Source: CAYTSA01 sp964440345 (lineage in GTDB: Bacteria > Desulfobacterota > Desulfovibrionia > Desulfovibrionales > Desulfovibrionaceae). Taken from it: 11,857 nt of DNA. This document shows positions 6,653 to 11,857 of the stretch, piece by piece. The notes under the pieces were generated by a model. That model worked only from the letters and a program-made list of their open reading frames with translations. It was not told where the DNA came from and ran no database searches. Position 1 is the stretch's first letter. Every line of letters starts with the position of its first letter. The DNA lies in NCBI GenBank assembly GCA_964440345.1, contig CAYTSA010000106.1, forward strand, positions 1 to 11,857. Direction: 5' to 3'. The position numbers and the translations under genes are program-made.

Positions 6653-8437
6653 ATGGACCATCCATATACTTCTGACGCTGAACCGCCCCCCCAAGAACGG
6701 GAGCTGCAGCACAAGCAACGCCACTTGCATGTGCTTGGCGACGCTTGGAACGAATTGCGCGGACTGGACGACCCTTCTGACGTCATGGACGCTTTCTTGC
6801 TGCTGGTTTTGGGCGGCCTGGGAGCGGCCAAGGGCTTTGCCATCCTTGCAGACCCTGCGTCGCTGCAAGCGAGGTTGTACCACAGAGGCCTTGAACAGCA
6901 CGAGCAGGAACGGCTTACCCAGCACTTTGCCGACCTGCGCCACGGCAGGCTGGCGGACATGCTTTGCCTGGACGCGCCGCCCCCTGCAGGAGTGCAACTG
7001 GCGGCCCGCAACGTTCCGGGGGACCCCACAGTGTTTCCCGAGGGCACGTCCATTCTGGCGCGCTACAGCCTGGAGCCGGGCTGCACCGGCGTGGTGGGCC
7101 TGGGGCGCAAACTCACGGATGCGCCTTATTCCGACGCTGACGCGGATCTGTTGCTGGGCCTGGCTAATCATATGGCTGCAGCCCTTAACCGCGTTCTGGC
7201 GGCCCGAAGCCTGACTTCACTTAATCAAGATTTGGCTCGGCGCAATGAGATGCTGGAACAAACCCTGGGCAGGGCTATTGCCGCCCGGGCAGAGCTGGAC
7301 CGCCAGCTGTGGCGGCTGAACACCTTGTATGACGCCACGCTAGAGTTGGGACCGATGCAAGAGCCCCACGCCGTGATGGATGCTTTTCTGCTTTTGCTGA
7401 CCGGCGTATTCAGCTTGCGCGAAGCCTATGTGCTGTCGGCTCCCAGCAGCGCCGCTGCGGACAGCGAAATTGCCTTTGCCTGTCGGACAAGCACAGGAGA
7501 CCAGCCAACCGCCCCGGGGGCAGAACAGGTCAAAAACTTCCTTTTTCTGTGTCTGCAGGCTGCAGACTTTGGATTGCTTACCCCCATGCGCGGCCAGGTG
7601 CTGGAACCCGGTGTTTTTGCTGACCTGCCTGAATCCGCCCAAGCTCCTTTGCCCACCTCTTTGGGCGTATTCTTCCGCCTGGACGCAAACCATCTGGGCT
7701 TCATCGGCCTGGGCGAACGCATCACGGGCGAACCATACTCTGAAAACGACCGCGAGCTGCTGCTTACCCACGCCGGCAATTTTTTCGTTTTTTTCAACAA
7801 CGCCAAAGCGTTCAAGACCATTGGCGGACTGAATGAGGACCTGGCCCGGCGTAACCAGGAGTTGCAAACAACCATAGAAGAACTTACGGCCAGCCGGCGG
7901 CGCATCGAAGTGCTGGAACGCGCCGGCGACCAATTAAAATCTCTTGTGCAGCACGAAACCGCCCGACTGGGCAAGGTCACCTGGCTGGACGTGGTTCTGG
8001 TGCTGGCGGCGTCTGTCTGCATAGGCTTACTGTTCAATATGGCAAACCCCAACAGCGTGGACGTCATCCCTCCCTCCTGGCTACGGCCAGCCTCCAAGGC
8101 TGTTTCTCTGGACCAGGCCAAGGCGGCGTATTACCACCGAAACGTTGCCGGGCATGAAGCCGTCTTTGTTGACGCCAGGCCAAGCCAACTTTTTGAGGAA
8201 GAACACATTGAAGGCGCCGTGAATCTGCCGCCCTCGCTTTTCGACTTTGTCTATGCCATGAACCTGGCGGATATGGACCGTGACCAGATGATCATCGTCT
8301 ATGGCCGCACCATTTCCAGCCGCTACGACGAGGACGTGGCCCACCGGCTGGGCCAGCAGGGCCACACCCGGGTCATGGTTCTGCCGGACGGGCTGGAGGC
8401 GTGGAAAGCGATGGAGCTTCCCGTAGCCTCAGAGTAG
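6653..8437 (+). CDS. Membrane protein with tandem GAF-like domains and a periplasmic rhodanese-like domain lacking the catalytic cysteine
   Basis: 594 residues from this ATG. Two GAF-like repeats, about 30-230 and 230-425, are clear internal duplicates. VMDAFLLLVL (44-53) matches VMDAFLLLLT (from 241), GVVGLGRKLTDAPYSDAD matches GFIGLGERITGEPYSEND, and each repeat ends in a coiled coil, LNQDLARRNEML and LNEDLARRNQEL. One hydrophobic helix (about 446-464, VVLVLAASVCIGLLF) follows, then a rhodanese fold (about 484-594) with FVDARP (Asp507) and HIEGAVNLP. Where active rhodaneses have the catalytic Cys after VY, this one reads IIVYGRTISSRY with Gly551, so sulfur transfer by the usual mechanism is unlikely. 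The predicted topology puts the GAFs in the cytoplasm and the rhodanese in the periplasm. No strong ribosome site marks the start; an in-frame ATG at 6557 and GTG at 6506 are alternatives. Exported redox genes lie downstream after 139 bp. Its function is not known to me; a signalling or scaffolding role is inferred. Confidence 0.85.
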   Translation: MDHPYTSDAEPPPQERELQHKQRHLHVLGDAWNELRGLDDPSDVMDAFLLLVLGGLGAAKGFAILADPASLQARLYHRGLEQHEQERLTQHFADLRHGRLADMLCLDAPPPAGVQLAARNVPGDPTVFPEGTSILARYSLEPGCTGVVGLGRKLTDAPYSDADADLLLGLANHMAAALNRVLAARSLTSLNQDLARRNEMLEQTLGRAIAARAELDRQLWRLNTLYDATLELGPMQEPHAVMDAFLLLLTGVFSLREAYVLSAPSSAAADSEIAFACRTSTGDQPTAPGAEQVKNFLFLCLQAADFGLLTPMRGQVLEPGVFADLPESAQAPLPTSLGVFFRLDANHLGFIGLGERITGEPYSENDRELLLTHAGNFFVFFNNAKAFKTIGGLNEDLARRNQELQTTIEELTASRRRIEVLERAGDQLKSLVQHETARLGKVTWLDVVLVLAASVCIGLLFNMANPNSVDVIPPSWLRPASKAVSLDQAKAAYYHRNVAGHEAVFVDARPSQLFEEEHIEGAVNLPPSLFDFVYAMNLADMDRDQMIIVYGRTISSRYDEDVAHRLGQQGHTRVMVLPDGLEAWKAMELPVASE

Positions 8438-8468
8438 CTACAGCGACAAAGCACCTTTCGCTTGCAGT

Positions 8469-8500
8469 TGACTGTCCTTGCGCGTGACTGTCCTTACTCG
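8469..8500 (+). repeat. Two adjacent 16-bp direct repeats before the redoxin gene
   Basis: TGACTGTCCTTGCGCG (8469-8484) is followed immediately by TGACTGTCCTTACTCG (8485-8500), identical at 14 of 16 positions. The pair sits directly upstream of the best -35 candidate at 8501, the usual place for an activator binding tandem half-sites. It could equally be a chance slippage duplication. Confidence 0.6.
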
Positions 8501-8529
8501 TTGCCTGCTGGCTATGCTTTTGTTAACAT
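8501..8529 (+). promoter_or_regulatory. Possible promoter of the redoxin/MauE/lipoprotein operon
   Basis: TTGCCT (8501-8506), a 17-bp spacer and TAACAT (8524-8529) form a moderate sigma70 match 48 bp before the redoxin ATG. It lies in the 139-bp gap between the GAF-rhodanese stop and the redoxin, so the last three genes may be transcribed separately from the first. Confidence 0.35.
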
Positions 8530-8576
8530 GTTCTGCATAGGCTCTGTTACAAGCAATCTTTATCCTGGAGTAGTCC

Positions 8577-9149
8577 ATGGTCAGGTGTACCTTCACAGCT
8601 TGCCGCTTTGTGCCCACTATTGCCGTCATTCTGTTTGCCTGGGCCGTTTTTGCCTCCAATCCGGCATTCGCAGCAGACCATCCTCAAGAAGGCGCCGCCT
8701 TGCCTTCCTTTACTCTCATCGCGTCGGACCGCGCCAAAGACAACGTATACTTGGGCGTGCAGGGCGAGACGTTTGCCATGGCCGACTTGCTCGGCAAGGT
8801 GGTGGTATTTGAATTAATTGGCGTCTACTGCCCGTTCTGCCACAAGCAGACACCCGTATTCAACAAACTTTTCAAAAAGATAGAGCGCAACAACCTGGAT
8901 TCTAAGATCAAACTGCTGGCGGCGGCCTCCGGCGCCACGCAAAAGGAAGTGGCTTTTTTGCGCAAGCACTCCAAATACGCCTATCCTGTCATACGGGACG
9001 AGGACTTTACGGTCCACCAGGCGTTGGGCGAGCCCAAAACCCCGTTCACCCTGGTGGTGGACAAGGACGGGACTGTCCGGCAGGCCACGCTGGGCGTTAT
9101 TGCGGATACGGACGAACTCTTTCATTTGCTCAAAGAACTGGCGCAATAA
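8577..9149 (+). CDS. Exported thioredoxin-fold redoxin (TlpA/AhpC-TSA-like) with CPFC active site
   Basis: Periplasmic thiol-disulfide protein of 190 residues. A Sec signal peptide covers about 1-33: a basic start, a hydrophobic core IAVILFAWAVF and probable cleavage after AFA. The mature part has the redoxin layout. GKVVVFELIGVYCPFCHKQ carries Cys85 and Cys88, and GEPKTPFTLVVDKDG carries the cis-proline Pro156. The CPFC dipeptide differs from the CGPC of thioredoxins, and the usual Trp before the first Cys is Tyr84. The start is firm: GGAG at 8567-8570 lies 6 nt before the ATG. It is followed after 20 bp by the MauE-like membrane protein, a pairing in which the membrane protein may pass electrons to the periplasmic thiol. 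Whether it reduces proteins, peroxides or sulfur species cannot be told from sequence. Confidence 0.88.
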   Translation: MVRCTFTACRFVPTIAVILFAWAVFASNPAFAADHPQEGAALPSFTLIASDRAKDNVYLGVQGETFAMADLLGKVVVFELIGVYCPFCHKQTPVFNKLFKKIERNNLDSKIKLLAAASGATQKEVAFLRKHSKYAYPVIRDEDFTVHQALGEPKTPFTLVVDKDGTVRQATLGVIADTDELFHLLKELAQ

Positions 9150-9169
9150 CCTCGTCGGCGGTGTACAGC

Positions 9170-9688
9170 ATGGCTTCCAGCGCTTCAGGCTTCCGCCTCA
9201 TACGGCTGTTGGGCCATCCTTGGCTGGCCCTGGTCTTCCGGCTCTACCTTGGCGGCCTGTTCGTCTACGCCAGCTTTTACAAAATCAGCTACCCTATCGA
9301 GTTTGCCAACGCTATTGCCGGCTATCGCCTGGTTCCGTACTGGCTGGTGGGCTTTATGGCTGTGGCGCTGCCCTGGTTGGAGCTGTTTTGCGGGCTCATG
9401 CTCATTCTGGGCGTGCGGGCCAAGGCGGCCGCCCTGCTCATCTGCGCCATGACGGCCATGTTCACCGTAGCCGTCATCGTCAACGTGCTGCGCGGCGCCA
9501 CCATGGGCTGCGGCTGCTTCAGCACGCTGGAGGACCCCATGTCCTGGACTACGGTGTTGCGGGACCTCAGCTGGCTGGCCATGGGCGTGCATGTCTTCTT
9601 CTTTGACCGGGTTCTGCAACTGGACCGGATGTTTTTTGCCCAGCTGCATAAGGCGCTGGACCTGTCGCCGGACACTATTGATGCTTGA
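9170..9688 (+). CDS. MauE/DoxX-family redox-associated membrane protein
   Basis: 172-residue inner-membrane protein with four hydrophobic segments, at about 17-38, 57-81, 86-107 and 127-146. It shows the MauE/DoxX pattern: LYLGGLFVYASFYKI in helix 1, ALPWLELFCGLMLILGV (about 66-82) in helix 2, and a vicinal cysteine motif MGCGCFS (Cys114, Cys116) after helix 3. Cys74 is a further candidate redox residue. MauE itself is needed for disulfide-rich methylamine dehydrogenase maturation, and relatives often sit beside thioredoxin-like genes, as here. The likely role is electron transfer across the membrane to or from the adjacent redoxin. I start at ATG 9170, with GGCGGTG ahead; a GTG at 9161 would add three residues. 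It overlaps the lipoprotein gene by 8 bp. Confidence 0.83.
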   Translation: MASSASGFRLIRLLGHPWLALVFRLYLGGLFVYASFYKISYPIEFANAIAGYRLVPYWLVGFMAVALPWLELFCGLMLILGVRAKAAALLICAMTAMFTVAVIVNVLRGATMGCGCFSTLEDPMSWTTVLRDLSWLAMGVHVFFFDRVLQLDRMFFAQLHKALDLSPDTIDA

Positions 9689-10031
9689 CCGCGCCCGTCT
9701 CGTTGCCATTGGACTGCTTGCCGTTGTTTCCCTGACGGGCCTGGCTGGCTGCAGGGACACTACAGCTTTTGCCTCACTGGCTGGGACATACGCCGGCGAG
9801 ATCAACAACAAAGATGTCCAGCTGCTTCTTTCCCCAGACGGAAAGGGCGAATGGTCGGTGGACTATGAGACTGTTGCCTGCACCTGGGAGCCCATCGAAG
9901 GCGGTCTGCTGCTGCGCACTAAAGATGGAGGAGTCATCCTTGCGCAGGCGGATGCAGGCGTGCTGCGGTTGCGCTTGCCAGTGGCCGGAGCAAAAGCAGG
10001 CCTCTTGGAGCTGCGGCAACAAGATGAATAG
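9681..10031 (+). CDS. Small putative lipoprotein, function unknown
   Basis: 116 residues. The N-terminus MLDRARLVAIGLLAVV followed by LTGLAGC is a lipoprotein signal, with lipobox LAGC and lipidated Cys24; Arg25 at +2 does not suggest inner-membrane retention. The mature part is beta-rich with a GTYAGEI...LLLSPDGKGEW pattern. This is faintly like the NlpE or lipocalin-type lipoproteins that begin GTYxG and have a DG turn, but too weak to name. It holds one other cysteine, Cys67. The ATG lies within the MauE-like gene's end (8-bp overlap), so translation is probably coupled and the protein likely works with the redoxin and MauE pair at the envelope. It ends 17 bp from the convergent TlpA-like gene. 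Confidence 0.75.
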   Translation: MLDRARLVAIGLLAVVSLTGLAGCRDTTAFASLAGTYAGEINNKDVQLLLSPDGKGEWSVDYETVACTWEPIEGGLLLRTKDGGVILAQADAGVLRLRLPVAGAKAGLLELRQQDE

Positions 10032-10048
10032 CCTCCCGCGAGGGGCAG

Positions 10049-10534
10049 TTATTCTTCCAGCAACTTGTGCACTTCTTTTCGCAATTCTTCAGGAGGAAAA
10101 AAACCTTTGTGTTCGAATACCTGCATGCCCTTTGCGTCGTAGAGCATGGTGGCGGGTATGGACTGCACCTCCATCAAATCCATGATATCAGCAGACGCGA
10201 TGAAGACGTCAAAATTAAGGGGATTTTTTTCCAGATATTTCTGCACAGCCTTAGGGTCGAAGTCCAAAGAGACGCCGGCCATGGCCAGTTCGTCCTCAGG
10301 CACGTCCTCGCGCATCTTTTTCAAATAGGGCATTTCCTTCAAACAGGGACCGCACCAGGTGGCCCAGAAATTCACCAGCACCACCCTGCCCTCGGCGTCA
10401 AGAATATACTGCATCAACTGTCCGTAATCCATGCGCTGGACAGCGTCGGCGCTCTGCACCGGCAAAGGACACATACAGAAAACCACTAGCAGCGTCATGG
10501 CGACCAGCCCCCTCAGCTTCCGGGCTGGGTGCAA
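10049..10534 (-). CDS. TlpA/ResA-like periplasmic thioredoxin
   Basis: 161 residues from TTG 10534. It is a signal-peptided thioredoxin-fold reductase. RKLRGLVAMTLLVVFCMC ending in VQSA is the probable Sec signal, then VVLVNFWATWCGPCLKEMP carries the CGPC active site (Cys61, Cys64), and SIPATMLYDAKG carries the cis-proline (Pro127). This WCGPC class reduces periplasmic disulfides, for instance in cytochrome c maturation. The start is uncertain. TTG 10534 keeps the basic n-region but has a poor ribosome site. ATG 10498 has a G-rich stretch (GAGGGGG) upstream but would leave a signal peptide without positive charge. The frame stays open to 10726, but that part is translated repeat element (10569-10717). 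The gene runs opposite to the redoxin operon and ends 17 bp from the lipoprotein stop. Confidence 0.85.
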   Translation of the reverse strand: MHPARKLRGLVAMTLLVVFCMCPLPVQSADAVQRMDYGQLMQYILDAEGRVVLVNFWATWCGPCLKEMPYLKKMREDVPEDELAMAGVSLDFDPKAVQKYLEKNPLNFDVFIASADIMDLMEVQSIPATMLYDAKGMQVFEHKGFFPPEELRKEVHKLLEE

Positions 10535-10568
10535 CAGGCGACAACTCGCTATACTATGAAAAGAATAA

Positions 10569-10717
10569 CAGTCTGTTGAAAAAATCCGATTTCGCAGGCT
10601 GTTCAAAAAACACGAGGGCAAGACGCAAAAAAAGTTCAAGATCGACGCGTATATCCAATACGCGAGATTTTGAACTTTTTGAAGAAACGCAGCCATCGTG
10701 GATTTTTCAACAATCTG
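10569..10717. mobile_element. MITE-like long inverted-repeat element, 149 bp
   Basis: The ends are inverted repeats: TGTTGAAAAAATCC (10574-10587) against GGATTTTTCAACA (10700-10712), with outer CAG/CTG at 10569 and 10717. The centre is a second, nested hairpin: AAAAAGTTCAA (10629-10639) pairs with TTGAACTTTTT (10670-10680), and CGCGTA (10646-10651) with TACGCG (10659-10664) around a 7-nt loop. There is no coding capacity, so it would be non-autonomous. I recall similar CTGTTGAAAAA...TTTTTCAACAG elements scattered in Desulfovibrio- and Geobacter-type genomes, but could not check this. No clear target duplication is visible. It sits between the TlpA-like and DUF1499 genes and may affect transcription of either. 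Confidence 0.72.
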
Positions 10718-10745
10718 ATAAGCCATCAGCAGACTATAGCCTATT

Positions 10746-10761
10746 TGGCAAGCTTTTGCCA
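10746..10761 (-). terminator. Weak hairpin after the DUF1499 gene
   Basis: TGGCAA-GCTT-TTGCCA forms a perfect 6-bp stem with a 4-nt loop, 6 bp beyond the DUF1499 stop. On the minus strand it is followed by AATAGGC, not a T-run, so it is at best a weak terminator. The long hairpin of the repeat element further on could do the stopping instead. Confidence 0.3.
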
Positions 10762-10767
10762 GAGCCG

Positions 10768-11265
10768 CTATCCGGCCTTATCCAGAAGCGCCCGGAGCTG
10801 CTCCACCCGCTCGCGGTTCTTGCCAAAATCCGAATAGCCCACCCGGGAGGCGGACCGCACCTGAATCGCTCCTGCTTGAGCGTCGTACAAAAATTCCGCA
10901 TCGTCCATGAACCGGAAAACAGGCGTCACAAATACTGCGTGCATGTAGGAACCTTCCCGGTTGGCCACGGTTGCGCCGTCCATGCGCTTAATCACAGCCG
11001 CCAGCCGGTCCATGGCGGCGGCTTCGCCCGCTGCTGCGGGCAGGGGGTCTATGGCGTGCTTGGAGTCTTTGCTGCAGGAGCAGACGCAGTTCGGACTGTC
11101 CGGACAGGGCGCCAACGCGTCGTTGACCACGCCAGGCACAGCGGAATGCGCCTGGGACCAGGCGGCCAGAGCCAGAGGCGCCATGGCAATGGCGGCCAAA
11201 AGAAGCAAGAGGAGGGTTTTCATGGATGGAGCATGCCAGGAGTTGCGCCTGAGTTCAACATCCAA
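10768..11265 (-). CDS. DUF1499 family exported or anchored protein
   Basis: 165 residues from TTG 11265. The DUF1499 pattern is clear: CPDSPNCV (54-61), SYMHAVFVTPVFRFMDDAEF (106-125), then QVRSASRVGYSDFGKNRERV (135-154). The N-terminus MKTLLLLLLAAIAMAPLALA (15-34) is a signal peptide or anchor. AGGGAGG (minus strand, plus positions 11274-11280) lies 8 nt before the TTG, which supports that start. ATG 11223, at Met15, would give a more standard signal peptide but has no ribosome site. The cysteines Cys54, Cys60, Cys62 and Cys64 make the PDSPNC loop unusually Cys-rich, which might bind metal or form disulfides. The family has no established biochemical function. The gene is on the same strand as the TlpA-like gene, but the repeat element separates them. 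Confidence 0.87.
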   Translation of the reverse strand: MDVELRRNSWHAPSMKTLLLLLLAAIAMAPLALAAWSQAHSAVPGVVNDALAPCPDSPNCVCSCSKDSKHAIDPLPAAAGEAAAMDRLAAVIKRMDGATVANREGSYMHAVFVTPVFRFMDDAEFLYDAQAGAIQVRSASRVGYSDFGKNRERVEQLRALLDKAG

Positions 11266-11390
11266 AAGAAAAACCTCCCTGGGATATTTACAAGCACTAT
11301 GACACTGGACAGAAACATATACTGCATATATACAGGAGCAAATTTCAAATCATTCACATATTCCCTTGTGTGTAATAGTGTTGATTTACA

Positions 11391-11423
11391 TTGACACAAT
11401 AACTTTGGTGTTATAATATGTCA
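11391..11423 (+). promoter_or_regulatory. Promoter-like dyad at the start of the toxin-antitoxin genes
   Basis: TTGACA (11391-11396) and TATAAT (11412-11417) are both consensus boxes but only 15 bp apart. A dyad overlaps them: ATAAC-N6-GTTAT inside TGACA...TGTCA (11392-11423). This is a plausible autoregulatory operator, as toxin-antitoxin pairs usually have. The -10 abuts the ATG at 11418, so this promoter would give a leaderless or later-starting product. The rest of 11281-11390 is AT-rich, and I see no other gene or convincing promoter there. Confidence 0.4.
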
Positions 11424-11765
11424 GTAAAGTCTGGTTGGAAGGTGTGCTTGCCGAGGGACATCCTCGCCAATGCAGGCCCCATACCACAAGAACTGAAAGG
11501 TTCATTAAGATGCCTGTTGGAATTGATCGAGGAAGTTGGCTTCGAATATCTTGATGCATCCCATGTAACTCAGGTGGAGGGCAATATCTGGACCCTGGCC
11601 GTCTCCAACAGCGTACAAACTTTACGGATTTTTGGCCTTCCGTACTATGAAACCTCAGCGTTCATAGTTGTGCACTTGGCTCTTCTTGCCGGCAAGAACC
11701 ATGAGACGACAATCCCAAGGTCTGAAATTGCAACCACCAAAAAACGCGTGCGAGAACATGTATGA
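11418..11765 (+). CDS. HigB/RelE-type toxin (phage Gp49-like family)
   Basis: 115 residues. The C-terminal half fits the Gp49-like/HigB toxins: GNIWTLAVSNSVQTLRIFG (54-72), then IVVHLALLAGKNHETTIPRS (83-102) and a basic tail ATTKKRVREHV. In the family these correspond to the IWELR strand, the RIFY strand and the hydrophobic strand followed by K..QKTP..EI. Such toxins are ribosome-associated mRNA endonucleases held inactive by an HTH antitoxin. The match is divergent (IWTLAV for IWELRV), so activity is not certain. ATG 11418 is chosen because W7-K8-V9 fits the first strand of the family. No good ribosome site precedes it; TTG 11448 after GGAAGG is an alternative. The stop overlaps the next start as ATGA, typical of toxin-first pairs. 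Confidence 0.75.
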   Translation: MSVKSGWKVCLPRDILANAGPIPQELKGSLRCLLELIEEVGFEYLDASHVTQVEGNIWTLAVSNSVQTLRIFGLPYYETSAFIVVHLALLAGKNHETTIPRSEIATTKKRVREHV

Positions 11766-11857
11766 GCGAATTCATATCACTACAGGAATTCACTTCGGAA
11801 CTATTAAAGGACGACGAATTTCGTAAAGAATATGCACGAATCAGCCCGATTTTCTCT
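11762..11857 (+). CDS. HigA-type antitoxin, N-terminal 32 codons (runs off the window)
   Basis: The ATG overlaps the toxin stop by 4 nt. The visible part reads MSEFISLQEFTSELLKDDEF and then RKEYARISPIFS. It resembles the opening of HigA-type XRE antitoxins, which have a helix with LxxLLKDPEFRxEYExLxPEF before the helix-turn-helix. The DNA-binding domain would lie beyond the right end and cannot be checked. The gene order and overlap support a toxin-antitoxin operon that represses itself. Confidence 0.7.
   Translation, partial: MSEFISLQEFTSELLKDDEFRKEYARISPIFS

Noticed and set aside
6626..6679. Repeated 12-mer ACTTCTGACGCT (6626-6637 and 6668-6679)
   Set aside because: Two copies 42 bp apart with unrelated surroundings; possibly a chance or old duplication, without a supported role.
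10031..10046. Short hairpin CCTC-CCGC-GAGG between the convergent lipoprotein and TlpA-like genes
   Set aside because: The stem is only 4 bp, with no T-run on either side; too weak to call a terminator.
10576..11394. Plus-strand open frame of 272 codons across the repeat element and DUF1499
   Set aside because: It begins in the inverted repeat and is antisense to the clear DUF1499 gene; no similarity is recognised.
1..11857. CRISPR arrays, tRNA genes, phage or integrase genes
   Set aside because: No regularly spaced repeats, no tRNA-like cloverleaf and no recombinase motifs were seen on either strand.

Overview
The window looks like chromosome of a Gram-negative, sulfate-reducer-like deltaproteobacterium (Desulfovibrio-type). 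The reasons are a moderately high GC content, a large Cache/HAMP/PAS hybrid kinase, a PAS domain with a four-cysteine cluster, several exported thiol-disulfide proteins, and a long-hairpin repeat of a kind I recall from such genomes. The organism is inferred from style, not from a marker gene.

Layout, left to right. Positions 1-240 hold what looks like the upstream region of a leftward rRNA operon: two sigma70-type promoters with 17-bp spacers on the minus strand and a boxA-like leader. The rRNA genes themselves would lie outside the window. Positions 381-2715 (plus strand) hold a tandem-domain universal stress protein overlapping a BCCT-family betaine-type transporter by 20 bp. Positions 2885-6313 hold a 1142-residue hybrid sensor kinase (dCache, HAMP, PAS, HisKA, HATPase, REC, HPt). 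A 340-bp non-coding stretch with three consecutive hairpins follows.

Positions 6653-10031 (plus strand) form the most unusual block. It encodes a membrane protein with two cytoplasmic GAF-like repeats and a periplasmic rhodanese-like domain whose catalytic cysteine position is glycine. It is followed by an exported CPFC redoxin, a MauE/DoxX-type redox membrane protein and a small lipoprotein. Convergent to it on the minus strand is a TlpA/ResA-like thioredoxin (10049-10534). Together these suggest a periplasmic thiol or sulfur redox module with a cytoplasmic sensory input. That joint function is inference.

Positions 10569-10717 hold a 149-bp inverted-repeat element (MITE-like) just upstream of the TlpA-like gene. 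A DUF1499 protein (10768-11265, minus) follows. The right end is more AT-rich and carries a HigB/RelE-type toxin gene overlapping (ATGA) the first 32 codons of a HigA-type antitoxin that runs off the window.
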